From positions 361,111 to 425,110 of the forward strand of contig VXBA01002640.1 in assembly GCA_013399895.1 (NCBI GenBank): a DNA stretch of 64,000 nt. Direction: 5' to 3'. The position numbers were made by a program, and so were the translations under genes. The first letter of the stretch is position 1. Each line of letters opens with the position of its first letter. Shown here piece by piece: positions 35,301-50,300 of this stretch. The notes beneath the pieces are model-generated. The model did not search any database, was not told the origin of the DNA, and saw only the letters and a program-made list of their open reading frames with translations. The DNA is from Serilophus lunatus. Its lineage: Eukaryota > Chordata > Aves > Passeriformes > Eurylaimidae.

Positions 35301-38300
35301 CTTTCTGCTTGTGGCAGTCGGGGATGCAGAAGATTCATAGTTTGGTAATTACTGCTGTTCTTGGAATCACTCTGTAGTGTGTGTTTTACTTGGGAATGCA
35401 GTTTGTCATTCCTATGCATTCATGGTCCTGCACTTGAATTCAAGATATTACCCTGTGGCTTCTTCCAGGAAATGATTGAAAGCTGCAATTCTCTTTCTCC
35501 TCTGAAAGTTTTTAATATCACTGCCTGCCTGTGATCACTTTAACTGTCGAGTGAAAAGTAAGAGATCATTGTCATAGTTTTATAGATCTCATGTATTTGC
35601 TTTTCATAAGTGGATGTGACTCATGCCATAAAAACGTGGATTTATCTGATATTAAAATTGATGAAAAGAATTAGCAAGAGCTGTTTGTATCTATGTAGAG
35701 TCCATATGAGTCATGATAAGGATTGAAGTTTATTTTTAACTGTTTCTAGTCCCTGGGAAATTTGCTTTGGGAGATGTTGACCTTAAGTTTTGATTTGTAG
35801 GCATCAGCATCTGGCGAGGTGAGCTGCGTGGATGAAATCCTCAAAGTAAGTTCCCTGTGCTCTTCTTCATCACTTGTTGAAAATTCAAACGTTCCTAAGG
35901 AGGTGGAAGGACTGCAGTTGTTAGTGCCTTTCAAACTGCCTTGGCTGCAAGTTGCTACAGGAGGGCTCTTCAGGTGCTCCTCTAGCACAGGGAGATGGGG
36001 GAAAACAGCAGCAGGGCAGGGCACTGGGTGCTGTGGATGTGCACATCATCTCCTGGGTAAATGCAAAACCTGTGTTACTCCTTTGGGAAATTAAGATTTG
36101 ATACAAAGCTCAATGAAAGGTGAACAATGAACTTAAAATTGAGAGGCAGCATTACCTGTCAAATTCAGATTGTAACGAAATCTTTGCTTTAATTTTGTTA
36201 ATTTGTTGTTGTGGTTGTAGGAGATGACCCACTCCTGGCCCCCTCCACTGACTGCAATCCATACACCGTGCAAAACCGAACCCTCCAAATTCCCCTTTCC
36301 AACGAAGGTCAGTGCTGTGGTCGAATACTGAATGCTGCTGTAAAAGTAACTCCTGTTAAAGATCAGAATTTTGGAATTCTTACATTCAATTCTGTATAAT
36401 CTGAGTTTATTTCAGCACTTTGTATCTCTTTATTTTGCTTCACACCACTTGTCAGAAGTGGCCTTATGAGGAATGTCCTCAGTTTTCCTCTGATTTGCAC
36501 AGACAGAAGTCTGCAAAGTTGTCTATAATAGAACTTCCCTTTTTAATTTCTTTTTCATAAATTCAAAATTTCAGGATACTTTTGAAGTTTGAAAATGCCT
36601 TTGAGCCTTTTCCCTATTAGGGAAATGCTTTGTACCACTTGATGTAGAAGTAAGCAAGTGAGTTTCCCTCCATGAAGCAAAGGAACAGAGTCCAGCTGGT
36701 AAATGCTGAGAAACTAAATGTACTTTTCTGCATAAATTGAATTTTCCTCTTAATTTTGAAGCCAATTTCTCTAAGATCTTTACATTTTCAGTTAAAAAAT
36801 AAAACCTTTTAAAAATCAGTTGTTTTGCTGAAGAACTGTTCAGATCACTTGTTTCAAAAGATCTTCTTTCCAACCTTCTATATTCTTAATAACTACTGAA
36901 GGGTTTAAGCAGTTTAATCTGAAGAGAAATCCTTTGCTGTTGACAGCACAGGGCACATTTCCAGGAGACCTGCTGGAGCTGACACCTCTGAGAAAGGAGT
37001 CCTCTTGCTCCTTCCCCTGGGGCTGGGGCTGGCAGCCCCAGCTGCAGGATTTTGGGGCACACTGGCACTGGGAATTGTTTGCCTTGAGGAGCAGTTCTGC
37101 AGTCTGCAGGAGCCTGGAAGCCCATGCATAGGCAAGGGAGGTAGCTGTGGGTAAAACCCTGCTTGGAGATTCCTGTCTCATCCAGGAATTCATAGTTTGT
37201 TTCCTGTCTCTGCTGATTAACAGTAAAAGATTTAACTGAACAATAGGATTTTTCTCCAAACTCAACATATCTCTGGGAGGAATTGGGGTGCTCCACCCGT
37301 AACTTGGCATAGCTTCAGACTGAAGAAATCACAGTTTGTCTTTTAAAAGTTACCTTTGTAATAATTAAGACTGCTTTCTCTGACCAGCTGCTTTTCTAGA
37401 GCACCACTTGCTGCTCTCAATTTCCTCTTTGATCCAAATAGCTCCCCAACACAAAACAGTTGAGTGAATAGTTTTAAGAAAATTTTCTCACTGAGGTCTC
37501 TGATGTGATCTGTCTAAACCCATTGTCTTAAGTGAATGATTTGACATCACCTTCTTTCAGCCAAAGATTCCAAGTCCATGTTGGAAGTGCACATTCATAA
37601 AACTCCCCCAGCCTGGTACGAGTTCAGGTTCTCATCCTGGCTGGATATCCCAGAGCCATGGGCAGTCTTGCTGTCATCCAGTCTCTGTGTGGCATTTTGC
37701 TTCTCTCCAGTGATCAAAAAATGCAGAACATGCCATTCAGTTCCCAACTTTACTTTGGAAGGCATATCTAGAAAATAAATCTTGTCTATTTTTTTAACAT
37801 TAGATCAATATTAATCCTGCTTTCTTTTGCTGTGTTACATAAAACTTATCAGCCTGGAAATAATTCATACCTTTTATAATAAAGAAAGAAATTCCACACC
37901 TTTCCTCATCAACAAAGGTCCTTTTTCCACTGCTTTGATTACTTTTTCCTCAACCTTCGGGGAGATATTTTCCCTCTGCATTTTGAGCACACTTGGCTTT
38001 GGGGTTGCTGGAACTGCTTGTTTCTGTGTTTCCCTGGCTTTTGACTCAGTTTGGAGAGAAGGAAGGTGTGCAGAAATCCACATGTGTGTGACAGAGAGAA
38101 ACTACAGAGACTGCACAGTTGTGTTAATGTTTGAACAAAAAAAGGTGGGTTGTGGGGCTTTTTAAACTGCTCAACCTGGATTGTGTTTCTTCACCCAGTT
38201 TGCAAAAAATTCCATTTATGGCTGCTCAGAGTGTCTTGACTTTTTGCCAGGTTTTTTATTTTGTGGCTGCACATCTTAGCCATGGAACTCTGTCAAATTC

Positions 38301-41300
38301 TCTCTCTGCATCCAAAGCCTATAATTTCCTCTGCCTTCTCCCCTCTGTCATTCTTGGCAGGAGCAACTCTACAAAATTCCACTGAGTTAGTGAGCCATAG
38401 GCTTGTGCAGTCTGGGCCCAGAGCAGAATTCACCAAACAAAACAAAACAGTGGTTTTCTTTAATCAAGCAGTTCTGTTGCAGGAAAACTTCTCTTTAATC
38501 CTGTTCTCCATTTATTACAAGTAATATGCTGAAGTGTTTCACAGCATTCCTCTTGGGTGCAGAAGTTGGTGTGTTTTTCCTGCTCACACAAAATTAAGCT
38601 CCCTTTGGTGGACCACTTGATTTTATTTGTCAGACTGTTGGGTTGGGATTGCTTTCCCTGGGTGTAGAGTGAGTAACTTGAAGGAACCCAAACTCCTAAG
38701 TGGGGCCTCTCTGATTACTATAAATATATCTAATAGTTACTAAGAAGTCTTTGAGTCAGAAGATAAAACTCTGTGAAAATAGGTCAGGGAAAGTTTTATG
38801 GATGCTATGAAAAAAATGTAGATTCCTAAGTCTTGATAAAAAATGTTATCCCGTGACCTAATACTCTGTAATTTTATCCATGGGCTCACAGTCAAGAACT
38901 CCAAAAATACTGCATTGTTTATGAAATATATTAAAAAACTCCAGCTGTTTGTTGGGGAGGGGAAGTTTTTTGCTTCCCAGCACCATGGGAGGCTTGGCAG
39001 TGTTTGTACCTGCGCCGGGGCCTGGAGGCATCTCTGGAGAGGTGGGTTCTGCCTCCAGGTTCCTCCATTCCTGCCCTGTGCCACAATGACTGAGGCCAGC
39101 AGTCGGGTCCCTTGATCTGCTGTAATATGTAGAAATTCTTTCTGACAAATAAAAATGAGATCTGACCTGAGATTCCAGATATTAAATGGAAATGGGTCCC
39201 GTTCACCACAGCTGGGGCCGTGAGATGAGAATCCGGTCCCAAGGCCGTCCTGTCCAGCTGGAGAGTTCCTCTCTCCACGTTTTCTTGTCATACTTTTTGT
39301 TTCCTGCTTTAAGTATCTTCCCTGTATAACCTCAACAGTCTATTATATTTTGGTTAAAAGAGTTTCCTTCCTTTCAGTTGTTTTGAATTTCTTTCTGAAG
39401 CCGACCTTTGGAAGCTGCTGCTGTAAATAACTTTGGAGTTGAAAGGAGAGCTTTTGTTTTTTTTAATTTCTGAGTTTCTTAAAGAAATATGTATTCAGTA
39501 GATGGCAAGAGAGTTGGAAAAAGTTGCACATACAACCATAACACCGCATTAAAGTGGACTTAGCTGAGAGGTTGTGCTTTGCCTTCCAAGTAGGAAGTTG
39601 ACTAAAGCAAGGAATTAAGCAGGTGTGTTCTGCAGAATTCCTCATCCGTGTGCTGGTAAAGGGGTGACAGTTCCCCATCCCGTTCTCCCTTGAGTGCAGT
39701 GGCTCTGCAGATGTGGTGGTTAATTATTGTGTGGTCATTACTTCTTTCTTGACTTGGTTTGTTGTCTTGTCTGAGCTGCCAGTGGCAAAAGGGAATCAGA
39801 ATCACACCAGCCCTCCTACCTGTGTAAAAGATAAAAAAGAGGTTTTATTTTTAAGGAAGCATGGCTGTTGCTTTCTTGAAGTCACAAGACTTCTCTCCAT
39901 CTTTTCTTTGCACTTTAAACAGAGGTAAATTTTATTTTTATTGTCCCTTTCTTTCACTTAGTAAAGATCAGAGGCATTTGAAACACCTTTCACAGAAGGT
40001 TCCTTATCAAGTTCCCCATCCAGAAAATATTTGTTCAGTGCATTATTGCAACTGCTTCCACTTCAGAAATACAAAGTTAAGGGAAATTGAAAACATCCTA
40101 AGTGTGCTGTGCTGTGTAAAGCTTTTGTGTTTTTAAAAACTTCCATCTTGTAAACTGCCTGGCACAGACTTGGCTGTGTGGGAAAACTGGTTCACAGGTG
40201 TACCAGAAAAAATGGAATTAATTGTTTTATTGTAATGTCTGTATATACCTAAAAATTGTAAATATTTGACTCAGTTTGTATTTCTGGGGCTAGCAGTTGT
40301 CCTCCTTTTAAAATGAGGTCAAGAAGGTACTATTTTAAAAAGGCACTCCTGCCTGGAAGTGGATTTTCAGTAGTTCAGTAGCCTCTGTGTATTTGTTTGT
40401 TAAAACAATATTTTAGGGTCTAAAAAACATTTATAATGCGCTGTGTCTTGGGCGTCAGAATTGGGATTTACACAGACACAAAATTAACAGGATTTTTGGA
40501 ATGGGAATACTGAAGATGCTACAAGTGCTAAAATTTTGGAGGCTTCATTTTCATGGCTAGTTTTATAGGATGTTAGGAAGAAATTCTTGGCTGTGAGGGT
40601 GGTGAGGCCCTTCCACAGTTTGCCCAGAGGTGCTGTGGCTGCTCCATCTCTGGAAGAGCTCAAGGCCAGGTTGGACACGTGCAGTGGAAGATGTCCCTCC
40701 AGGGGGCTACAACTAGATGAGCTTTAAGGTCCTTTCCAACTCAAACCATTCTGTGAATCTATAATACTGTTGTTTATTGGCTTTTGCATAAGGGAATTGT
40801 GTGATTTCATGGAGCTCTGGCTGTTCCAGGGTGGAATGCTGTGTTGGCCACCTGGGCCTGGCTGGATTTACCAGGGACCCACGTGGAGCCTTTTGGGCAG
40901 AGTGTGCAGGGTTGGTCACGTTTGAAATGTCATGTTGTCCTTGAGGCTCCTTTGTGGCTGAGATACATTTTTGGTTGAGAGGTTTTTCCTGTCCTTGTTG
41001 CTTGTCCCTCGTGGTGCTGTTTGTGCCTGGAAAAGGAAAATGAGGAGAAAAGAGTTTGAAGAAAAATACTGCAAACAAGCAGCAAAGCTTGTGTATAAGA
41101 AGGATAAACAGACATCCTGAACAGTTCCTCTCCATGCTAAACATACAGGGAGATGGGATTTATGGAAGTTACAGAGGGATTTTGGAGTTTCAGCTGTGAT
41201 TTAGTGCAACTGCACATGGCCATTCTTAACACCAAGGAAATGGGTGAGCTGGGCTGAGGAAGAGGAGTGGGAAGCTCTCACCTGGGCTGCTCTGGGGTCC

Positions 41301-44300
41301 AGATAAGCAATCCTTTCTGGTTGTTGTTATATTTTTTCCCCTTTTTTCAGAGGTTAAGTGTCATCCATTACATATAAAGAGTATTTTCCTTACACCCTGG
41401 GTTTTATTGTGTTAAAATCCCACCTGTGATCTTTTCTTCCCTCAGGAATCTCAGCAGTCCAGTTTTGGCACTGGAGAACAGAGTGAGTACATTAAATTTC
41501 CTGGGACATGTTTAATGCTTTTGTTGCCATTCTGTATTCTCAGCATCTCCTAAGATGTCATGTTTTTTAGGGAATGAGATTTTCCAGACTGGTCATGGGA
41601 TGAAGTCTGAGTTAAGATTTTCTCTGCTTTTTCAAGTTTTAAGCTATAAACAATTGCTTGATTTTCTTTTGCATTTCTTGTTCAGATACAGAAGGTTATC
41701 ACTGAGTTTCAAGGGTGATGTGTTCTTGGAAGAAATAAGTATTTCTAATTGATCACATTTTCTAATTCTTAAAAAAAAAGCCTTCATGATTGATTGAATT
41801 GAAAATAGCTGAGTACTAAAACAAAACATTTTTTAAAAAAATCCCTGCTTGGGGACATGTTAGAAACCAAAATAGTGCTTTTACTTATATTCAGTAGAAA
41901 AAGCACATTGTCATTTTCAGTTTGACATTTTAAAATCAAGAGAGAAAACTGATCAAGAATTCATATAATATGCTTAGTAATATCCTTGAATTTCTTGCTC
42001 CAGAATAAATTTTTGGATTTTAGACAACAGCAGCTTTTATTTCTTTTAACTGTGTCATTATTTTGAATATTGCTGAAAGGAACACTTAACACAAGTAACA
42101 TACCAGCTGAAATTGAGTTGGATTTGTGCTGTTACCTTCCAAAAGTCTTTCCACTCCCTCTTGAAGTGATTAAACAGCTTAAATAGTAAAAGGAGAATGG
42201 TTTATTCTTAGATATTCACAAGCAGCTTAATGTGAACACCTGATACAGTGGAGAATTAAGGAAACAAATTAAATCTTAATTCCATAATGCTAAACCATAG
42301 GCTCACGTTATAGGAGCAGCTGATCTTTAGGTGTGTAAAGGAAGAGGAAGGTTAATTAACACAGAGCTGGTTTTCAGCTCCTGTTAGGATTTTCTGGAAA
42401 GTTTCAACGGCCTCAGTTCTTGTTTCTCTTGAGTTGCACTCAGTTATTTGCCAGGATTAAAGAAAAGGGAAGGGGAAAAACCCAAACTGAAAAAAGCAGA
42501 TTACATCGGTGTATATTCCTGTTGTCATAATTGGTATCTGAGTTGGATTTTTGGGATGTGGAGATTGCTCATCCCCTCAAAAGCTGTGTGGGGATGATGA
42601 AACAAATCAGAGCTCAACAGGCAGATCTGTATCCCATATCCTGAACGTAGAAGGCAATAGTTTGATCTTGGTAGAAGCAAAACAGATTTCACAACATTTA
42701 TAACAAACTAAGTGTGTATTGGTTTAGACAACAATGATTTAAATGATTTTCTAGATTTTTTTGATTAAATTATTTGCTGTATTTAGTACTTTGCCTCTGC
42801 ATTCCTTCAGTCTGTGGGAGGTTGTACCTTGTGTCACCTGGTTCCTGCTCTCCCCTGTCCCCTCCATGGTTTATCCATGGCTGTATCCTTGTGGCAGCTT
42901 TGGAGTGGCTTCTTTTGCTGCTGAGTTTTCAACTGTGTGTTTCTTTTTTTCTTCTAGAACGATATAATCCTTCATCCAAAACATCCAATGGTCATCAATC
43001 CAAATCGTAAGTAGCTGTTGAGAAAACATTTCACAGACAATAGTTGTAGTTTAAAAGATTTGGAAAATAGCTGTGTAGTAGAACGTGTCAGTTCTTGCAC
43101 AGGCGCTTCAGCATCTTCTGCTTGGCTGGCAGAAAAAGGGGATCATCTTCCAGCTGCTGTTTTCTGAACAGTAGACCACATATTGCACACTGGAGTGAGT
43201 AACAAATACCTTGTGCTGCCTTTCTGCTCCCCTGGTTTCTTGTCAGCTGTCCAGAGAGGTGTGCAGGAGTTTGGACCTTGGAATTGGCTTGGGGACCAGA
43301 AAGGCATCAGTGTGTAAGAACAGGCAGGACAGCACTTAGCAAACATGTGCCTTGCAGAGCTGTCACAGGAAGGAGCCTGTAGGTGTCAGAAATACAGGAT
43401 AGGGAAAGGTTTTTTATTGGTAGAGACAGAAAACTGTCTGGGATCTTGGTAAGCTTGTTCAGCTCAGTCTTTTAACTCACTGATAAATACTTCTGTTAGT
43501 TATGGACACAGACACAGCAACCCAGAAAAATTCAAAAGCAACTAGAATATTCTAGATGGCTGTAGTCCACCTTTGAAAATCAATTATATGCAGTTAAAAG
43601 ATTGTTTCCAAACAAATATGCCCATAAACATAAATACTCACTGCCTGATTGTATGTTAGTTAAAGTGGTTGTAGAATCTGAAAACTTAATCTCAGTTACC
43701 ATTTTTTGGGATGCAATCACAGAACTAAGACTTCTTCTGCCACTGAAATGGCAAGATTAAAAACACATGACCTCTGAGGGAAAAAATAGAACAAAAAGAA
43801 GCCTCCCTCAATTAATATAGATTTACAGTAAATTTCCTCAAAACATGCAGTTTAGGAAGATACTGAGAAGAAACTGTGCTCTTTCCAAAGCTAGGGATGT
43901 AAGAACATCTGAGAACAAGAGGCAACATTGGACACCTGCTGAGTTGAGATGCATGGGAAGAAAGTTTAGATGATGTTTACTGTGACAATACAGCTTTAAA
44001 TAATTTTTTTTTTAAAGTGATTATGATCTGGTAAAAAAAACCTTTAAAAAGGAGATAAATACATTCTTGGAAAAGGATATCAATGACAAGTATTTCAGGA
44101 ACAAGATCCTAGAGGCTGATGTTCCTTTCCAGATCATCAGTAGAACAGTTCTGCTGTGAAACTCAGAAGTATTAGACTTCTAATCCTTTCTTTCTTTCTT
44201 TCTGCAGATGCGAAGCAAACCAGACAGAGTAAGATGATTTATTTTTATAATCAAATATATTTCTCAATAATCATAAAGACTCTGTTATATATTTTCATTA

Positions 44301-47300
44301 TGCTTGTGTATTTTCAGTCTTATGAAATGATGTGAGCATGTATGACTACCATAAGTAATTATTGCTTTGAATAATAATAATTAATTACAGCTTAGGACAG
44401 TTGCCACAAGACAGGAAGCAGCTACTGGTGTTGGCTTTCTTTATTCCATTTGAATCACTATTCTTGGCCATTGTATGTAAGAAGTGGAACATACACAAGT
44501 TATCTCCTCTCACATCAGTAAATTGTGTTATTTCCTTTTTAGATTTAACAGAATGGACTAAGGAGTCAGAGTACCTGAATCCTTATTCTTCTCTAAAGAA
44601 TGTCTTAACTCACCATTCTTAAACATGAAATGTTTGAATGGTATGTGGTGGCTTTCACCCATGCAGCCTCTCTGTAGGATAAACAATGGCATGTTGAAAT
44701 CTAGAAGAATGCTTTGAAAGTAATTAAAGTACCTGGAAAAACTTGTCTCACTTTCTCCCTTTTACTTAGTATGTTGAAAGATGACTTAAAACTCAGCAGT
44801 AGTGAAGACAGCGATGGAGAGCAGGTATGTTCCTTAAATCAAAGTTCCAGGAAAACACTGAATTCATTCATGGTTCAGTCCTGCAGCAGGATCAGTGTCC
44901 CAGCAGCAAACTGGGCAGCTTAACAGGAGATTTGGGATTAAAAACTTAAAATCTAGAGGAATGTTTTTAGACAAACCTCTGATATTCCTAAATGTAAATG
45001 TGGGGGAAATTGTTTTGTGAAAACATAATGCTTTTATCTAGAAATTCTTGATTTCACATGTCACCTTTATTTTTATCAAAAAGTTTCTTTTTCACTCTTC
45101 TTAAAATTAACTTTTTACAGCTTCTGCCAGAAATGGCCCTTAGCATGTGAAATAAAAATACCTGTATGTCTGTGCTGCTCAACAGTAACTTCCTTCCTCT
45201 GGTAATATTTTTAATCCTGTTCCCAGTTCTAGTACTTGAATATAGAGATTTGTGGTGAAAACCTGGCGAAACTTCTTTCTGTGTAAAGAAAATGCAGATA
45301 AATTTAAGCTGCTGCAAATGCTGAATGAAGGTGCTATATAAAAAAAAATTAAAGGCTCAAAATGGATGTTTTGTTATTTAATTGTATATACAAGCCTAAA
45401 ATAACTTCTAGAAGCTTCATGCTGTTTTTCTTAATTGCAGGACTGCGATAAGACAGTGCCAAGGAGCACACCTGGAAGGTAGGAATTCCTGGGGATTGCA
45501 GCACAGGAAGGAGAGAGGGGATATTTCACCCAGTCAGCACTCTTGGCTTGAGCTCATTTCCAAAATTCATGTTTGTCCTTTGTCTTGTGTTGAAGCCACA
45601 GGTGATTAGAATTTAATCAGTGGTTAAATAGTGTCTGTCCTGTAAATTCAGTGACCACTTTGGGAAGATGGAAAAAACAAAGGTTGTTTGTTTCCAGGGT
45701 GAACTGTGTTCAGTTATGTTGAATGTTAATTAAAATGTTACATTTTCTAATTTCTGATGGAAGGATTTCTAGGATATATTTGGGCCTTGGGTAATGTTTG
45801 GTTTTCACCATTTTTCTTCCAGTAATTCTGAACCTTCTCAGCATAACAGTGAAGGAGCAGATAACTCCAGGGATGACTCGAGCAGCCACAGTGGCTCTGA
45901 AAGCAGCTCAGGGTCTGACTCAGAGAGTGAGAGCAGTTCCAGTGACAGTGAAGCCAATGAACCATCCCAGAGTGCATCCCCCGAGGTAGGGTTTGACCTG
46001 TGCTTGGCATTAATCCTCAGTTTTAACACAGAAAAGATTGAAAAATTCCTCAAACTGTTGGTAAAAAATAGACTCATGTGGGTTCTTTTTCAAGCCAGAC
46101 TGTTCTTCCACCACAGTAGCTGTAGTAGGATATGGCAGTTGTATAAACACACATTTGATGTTTGAATGTGAGGTGGTTTTTACCACCTGTTGTCTGCTGG
46201 AAAGCAGAAGTTAAATATGGTAACAGTACCTTAAAGAACTGACATCAAATGTTGCCTCTTCGTGGCAGCTGCTCCAGATGAAGGGAAAAATGAGGTGTTA
46301 TTTGTTACCTGTATTTCATTTGTTATTTATCTCGAGTTTTGGGTGTACCTGTTGCTTTGGCATGCAGCATCATCAAGCTGTCCCTTGGAAAAGATGGAAG
46401 AAATGAAGTAATGAATGATGGAAGTAATGAAAAATGAAATACTTTATCTAATTCTGTTTTTTAATTTGTTTTTAGCCAGAGCCACCGCCGACAAACAAGT
46501 GGCAACTGGATAACTGGTTGAACAAAGTTAATTCCCATAAGGTGTCACCAGCTTCTTCTGTGGACAGCAATATCCCATCTTCCCAAGGCTACAAAAAAGA
46601 GGGACGGGATCAGGGCACAGGGAGTGGGTACACTGATCAAAGTGGATCCAAGGATTCCATTTCTTCTACACCAGGGCGAGATTCCAAACCCACCCAGAAG
46701 GGCTCGGAGAGCAGTCGGGGCAGGCAGAAATCACCTGCCCAGAGCGACAGCTCGGCACAGAGGAGGACTGTGGGCAAAAAACAGCCCAAGAAGGCAGAAA
46801 AGACATCTGTGGAAGAGCCTAGAGGAGGTCTTAAAATAGAAAGTGAAACCCCAGTAGACATGGCAACAAATATCCCTTCAAACAGGCATAAAGCAGCCAC
46901 GAAAGGCTCCAGGAAACCCAACATAAAGAAAGAGCCCAAGTCTTCCCCTCGGCCTACAACAGAGAAAAAGAAATACAAGGCTTCAAGCAAATCTGCCCAG
47001 AAATCCAGGGAATTCATCGAAACAGATACCTCATCCTCTGATTCAGATGAAAATGAAAGTCTGCCTCCTTCATCACAAACACCCAAATACTCTGAGAGCA
47101 ATAGGACTCCTGTTAAATCTTCCATGGAGGAGGATGACAGCTTTTTTCGGCAAAGAATGTTCTCTCCTATGGAAGAGAAAGAGCTTCTTTCACCACTCAG
47201 TGATCCTGATGAAAGGTACCCACTCATTGTGAAGATTGACTTGAGCCTCTTATCCCGAATACCAGGGAAGCCTTACAAGGATGCTGATGCACCCAAAGTG

Positions 47301-50300
47301 GAGAAGAAAAGCACCCTGGAGAAGCACCCCAGGGAATCCCAGAAACAGCCGTCAGACAAAAGTTCTACAAAAGGCAAAAGGAAACACAAGCAGGTGATAA
47401 TTTTGTAGAGAGATCTGCCTGTTACCTCAGCCCACAGTGGATTGTGTGTATCCCAGAATCCAGATCGTACCTTAGTGTAGTGACTGAGCAATGTAGGAGT
47501 GGCTTTGTTCCCTGTTTGTGTAGAACACATGGATCAATCCCTGTGCTCTTATAGGTCAGACTGTTGGGTTGGGTTTTGGTTTTTTTTGGTAAAAGGGATA
47601 TAATTCTGACCAGTACAGTGAATAATTACTTTTTGCAAGTGTTGCTGTATAATTCCTGATGTTCCTAGGAGTGCACCCACGTGCTCCAATGGGTCTGAAT
47701 TGACTGACTTCTCTTTCTTTGGCCAGTTATGCTTTTCACTACACATTTGGAGTTAGATCTGTGCTCTTACATCTAAACTAGAAAGTTTCGGTTAGACCAA
47801 TTAATTTAGGCTTTATCCCAGGAAATAGTCTGATGTGAAGCCTCAGGTCACTCTGATGCTTCCTGGTGCCACCAGAGAAGATGGAATCCTGTGTGAGGCA
47901 ACTAAAGAACTCCCCTTTCCCCCCACCTCTCCCATTTTAGGTTTGAGTGCTCCAAACACAACTGGCACCATTTGATTTCTAGTCATTGTTTGCTCCTGTG
48001 TTATCTTTGTCACAAGGCTCAGGGTTGCAGCATGAGTGTAACAAAACTGAAACCTGTTGGGTTTGAATCTGAGGGGTGTTGCCACATAATTTGCTGTGTG
48101 AGCCCCCATTGTCCATTTTTTTCACTGTATTGATCCCTCCAGTGCTGCATGATGACACTTGAGAAATTTACTTTCAAGAGCCTTTAACTTTAGGATTACA
48201 TTTATATAACTATCAAGTTTTCAACATCTTTGAACTTCCTTTAACAGACTGATTAGATTTATACCCTTTCCTGGCATTCATAAGATACTCTTTAGACCCC
48301 TACAACATAAAACTGTCTCCTGATCTTTGCCAAAGCCTTTGGCAGATTTTGCTGATATTTCATAGTGATAATGTATTTGTTCTAAAATGGACAACTTGGC
48401 TGCTGTTGCTTTTATGGAGATTGGTAATTTAGAAGCCAGACTTTGGTTTTACTTTTGTTCCAGTGTCAAGATCTGATCAAATATTTGATAATGATTAGAT
48501 GCTGTAAGACATTTTTTTCCTGGTCTGTATGTATTTTGCTCTGCAGAACACCTGCTAAATGAGGTCTCTTAGTGTCAAATATTACCACTCTCAGTGAAGC
48601 TGTAAATGTGGATGTTTGCTGGATGTATTTCTTGTTTGCTTTACTTAGAATGAGGATGAAAACAGAGCCAGTGAAAGCAAGAAAACGAAACTGGAAGAAA
48701 AAGCTCCATCAGGACACAAGACTTCCAGCAGTAGGGAGTGAGTATCTTGGCTGTTCCCAACATGAAGGCTCAGGGTGGTCATGGAGAGGATAGTGCCTAT
48801 CTTCCCCCTACTCTCCCTGACTCCAAGTACTTCCTTAATCAATTGGTAAAATTTCATTATTTCTTACCCTTCAAACAAATTTGTTTCAGCGTTTCTACAA
48901 GAAGTTGATGAAAATTAATTTCCATAAGCAAAAACATTGGCCAAAGACCATTATGTAACTTAACAGTTAGTCAGGTGACCCTTTCTGTGAAGGGGTGGTA
49001 TAGTAGAGAATATTTGCTTCCTGGTTTACTCTAATACATAGAGGGATTTGAATTTGGTGTAGAAATCAGCTGTGCAACTGACTTTCTGATCCTGCAAAAT
49101 CTGTGCTTTTGAATTCACCCGACTTGGTAATTCTGCATTTAGCAAGTTTGTAAACTTGGAATAAATTACATAACTAGCTTTGTCTGGGCAGCTGATGGCA
49201 TTGAGCTTTGGATCCATGGGTTCAGTCTCACATCTATCAGTTTAGCTTGCACTTTAACTAAAGAAAAGTGAGAGTGACACAAAAGCAAGTACAGAATTAG
49301 CAAATCAGTAACATTGTTTAGTATGTTATTTCTGAATTTCTCATACTTTTTGCAATACCTGTTTGCTTTTATTTGATTTATTTCTTGGTCAGAGTAAGAG
49401 TTTTTTCCACTGCCTTTTAAAACTCTGCTGTTTCAGATCAAGCAGCAGAAAACTGGTATAATTGTGTCATGGAAAATATTTCTGCCTAGTGAGTAATTGC
49501 CAAATTACAAATATGTGAGAAGCTGCAGCACATCAGATGCTACAATTCTTATTTGCCCCTTCTAAATTAAACAGTGTTTTACTGTTTGTTAGGAAACAGC
49601 TGTATAATGAAGGGATACATTTCTAGCTTGATTTTCCTTTATTGCCTTCTATTTCTGATATTTCCTTGATTGCCAGTGAAGTTCTCTGGAGGACAGTTAA
49701 TTAAATGAAAGTCTGTGATTTTATAGGAATAATGTGTAGATATAATAATGGTGGGAAGCCAGGAATAGCCAACAGCTTCCCTCAGCAGCCAAGGTAAGAG
49801 TGTCCTGAAAGGCTGCACTGAGAAGTTTTCCCATTCCCTGGGTTCCAAAGGTTTATCTGGAGCATCTTTCCCTGGAGCTGTTGGCTGGCTGGTCTGCACA
49901 GACAGCCTGGCGCTGGCATTGGCTTCCAGTGCTGAAATTGTGAATGTTTAGGGTGGATTTTTTTAAAGAACTGGTGTAGGGGTGTGGTTTTATGGTTAGA
50001 ACTTGTCTGGTTTTGTCTGTGTTTTCAGGTCAGAACAAATAAAATCGTGAAAACGAGTTCAATCTGGCTTTGGAGGAACTTCTCTCCAAAATTACTCTCC
50101 TTTTCTCCATAGCTGGTTTGCTAGGTCTAATAATAATCTTGTTTTAAAAACTAGGTTTTTTTCGTTTAGAAGTTAGAAATCCAAGGTTTTTGTGTTAGGG
50201 GTTTTTTTTTGTGTTGATTTTGTTTGGTCGCATTTGGGTTTGTTTTTTAAGGAAAGAAACCCTAACCCTGAATTTGTTGCTTTTGTCCAGGTCTTCAAAG

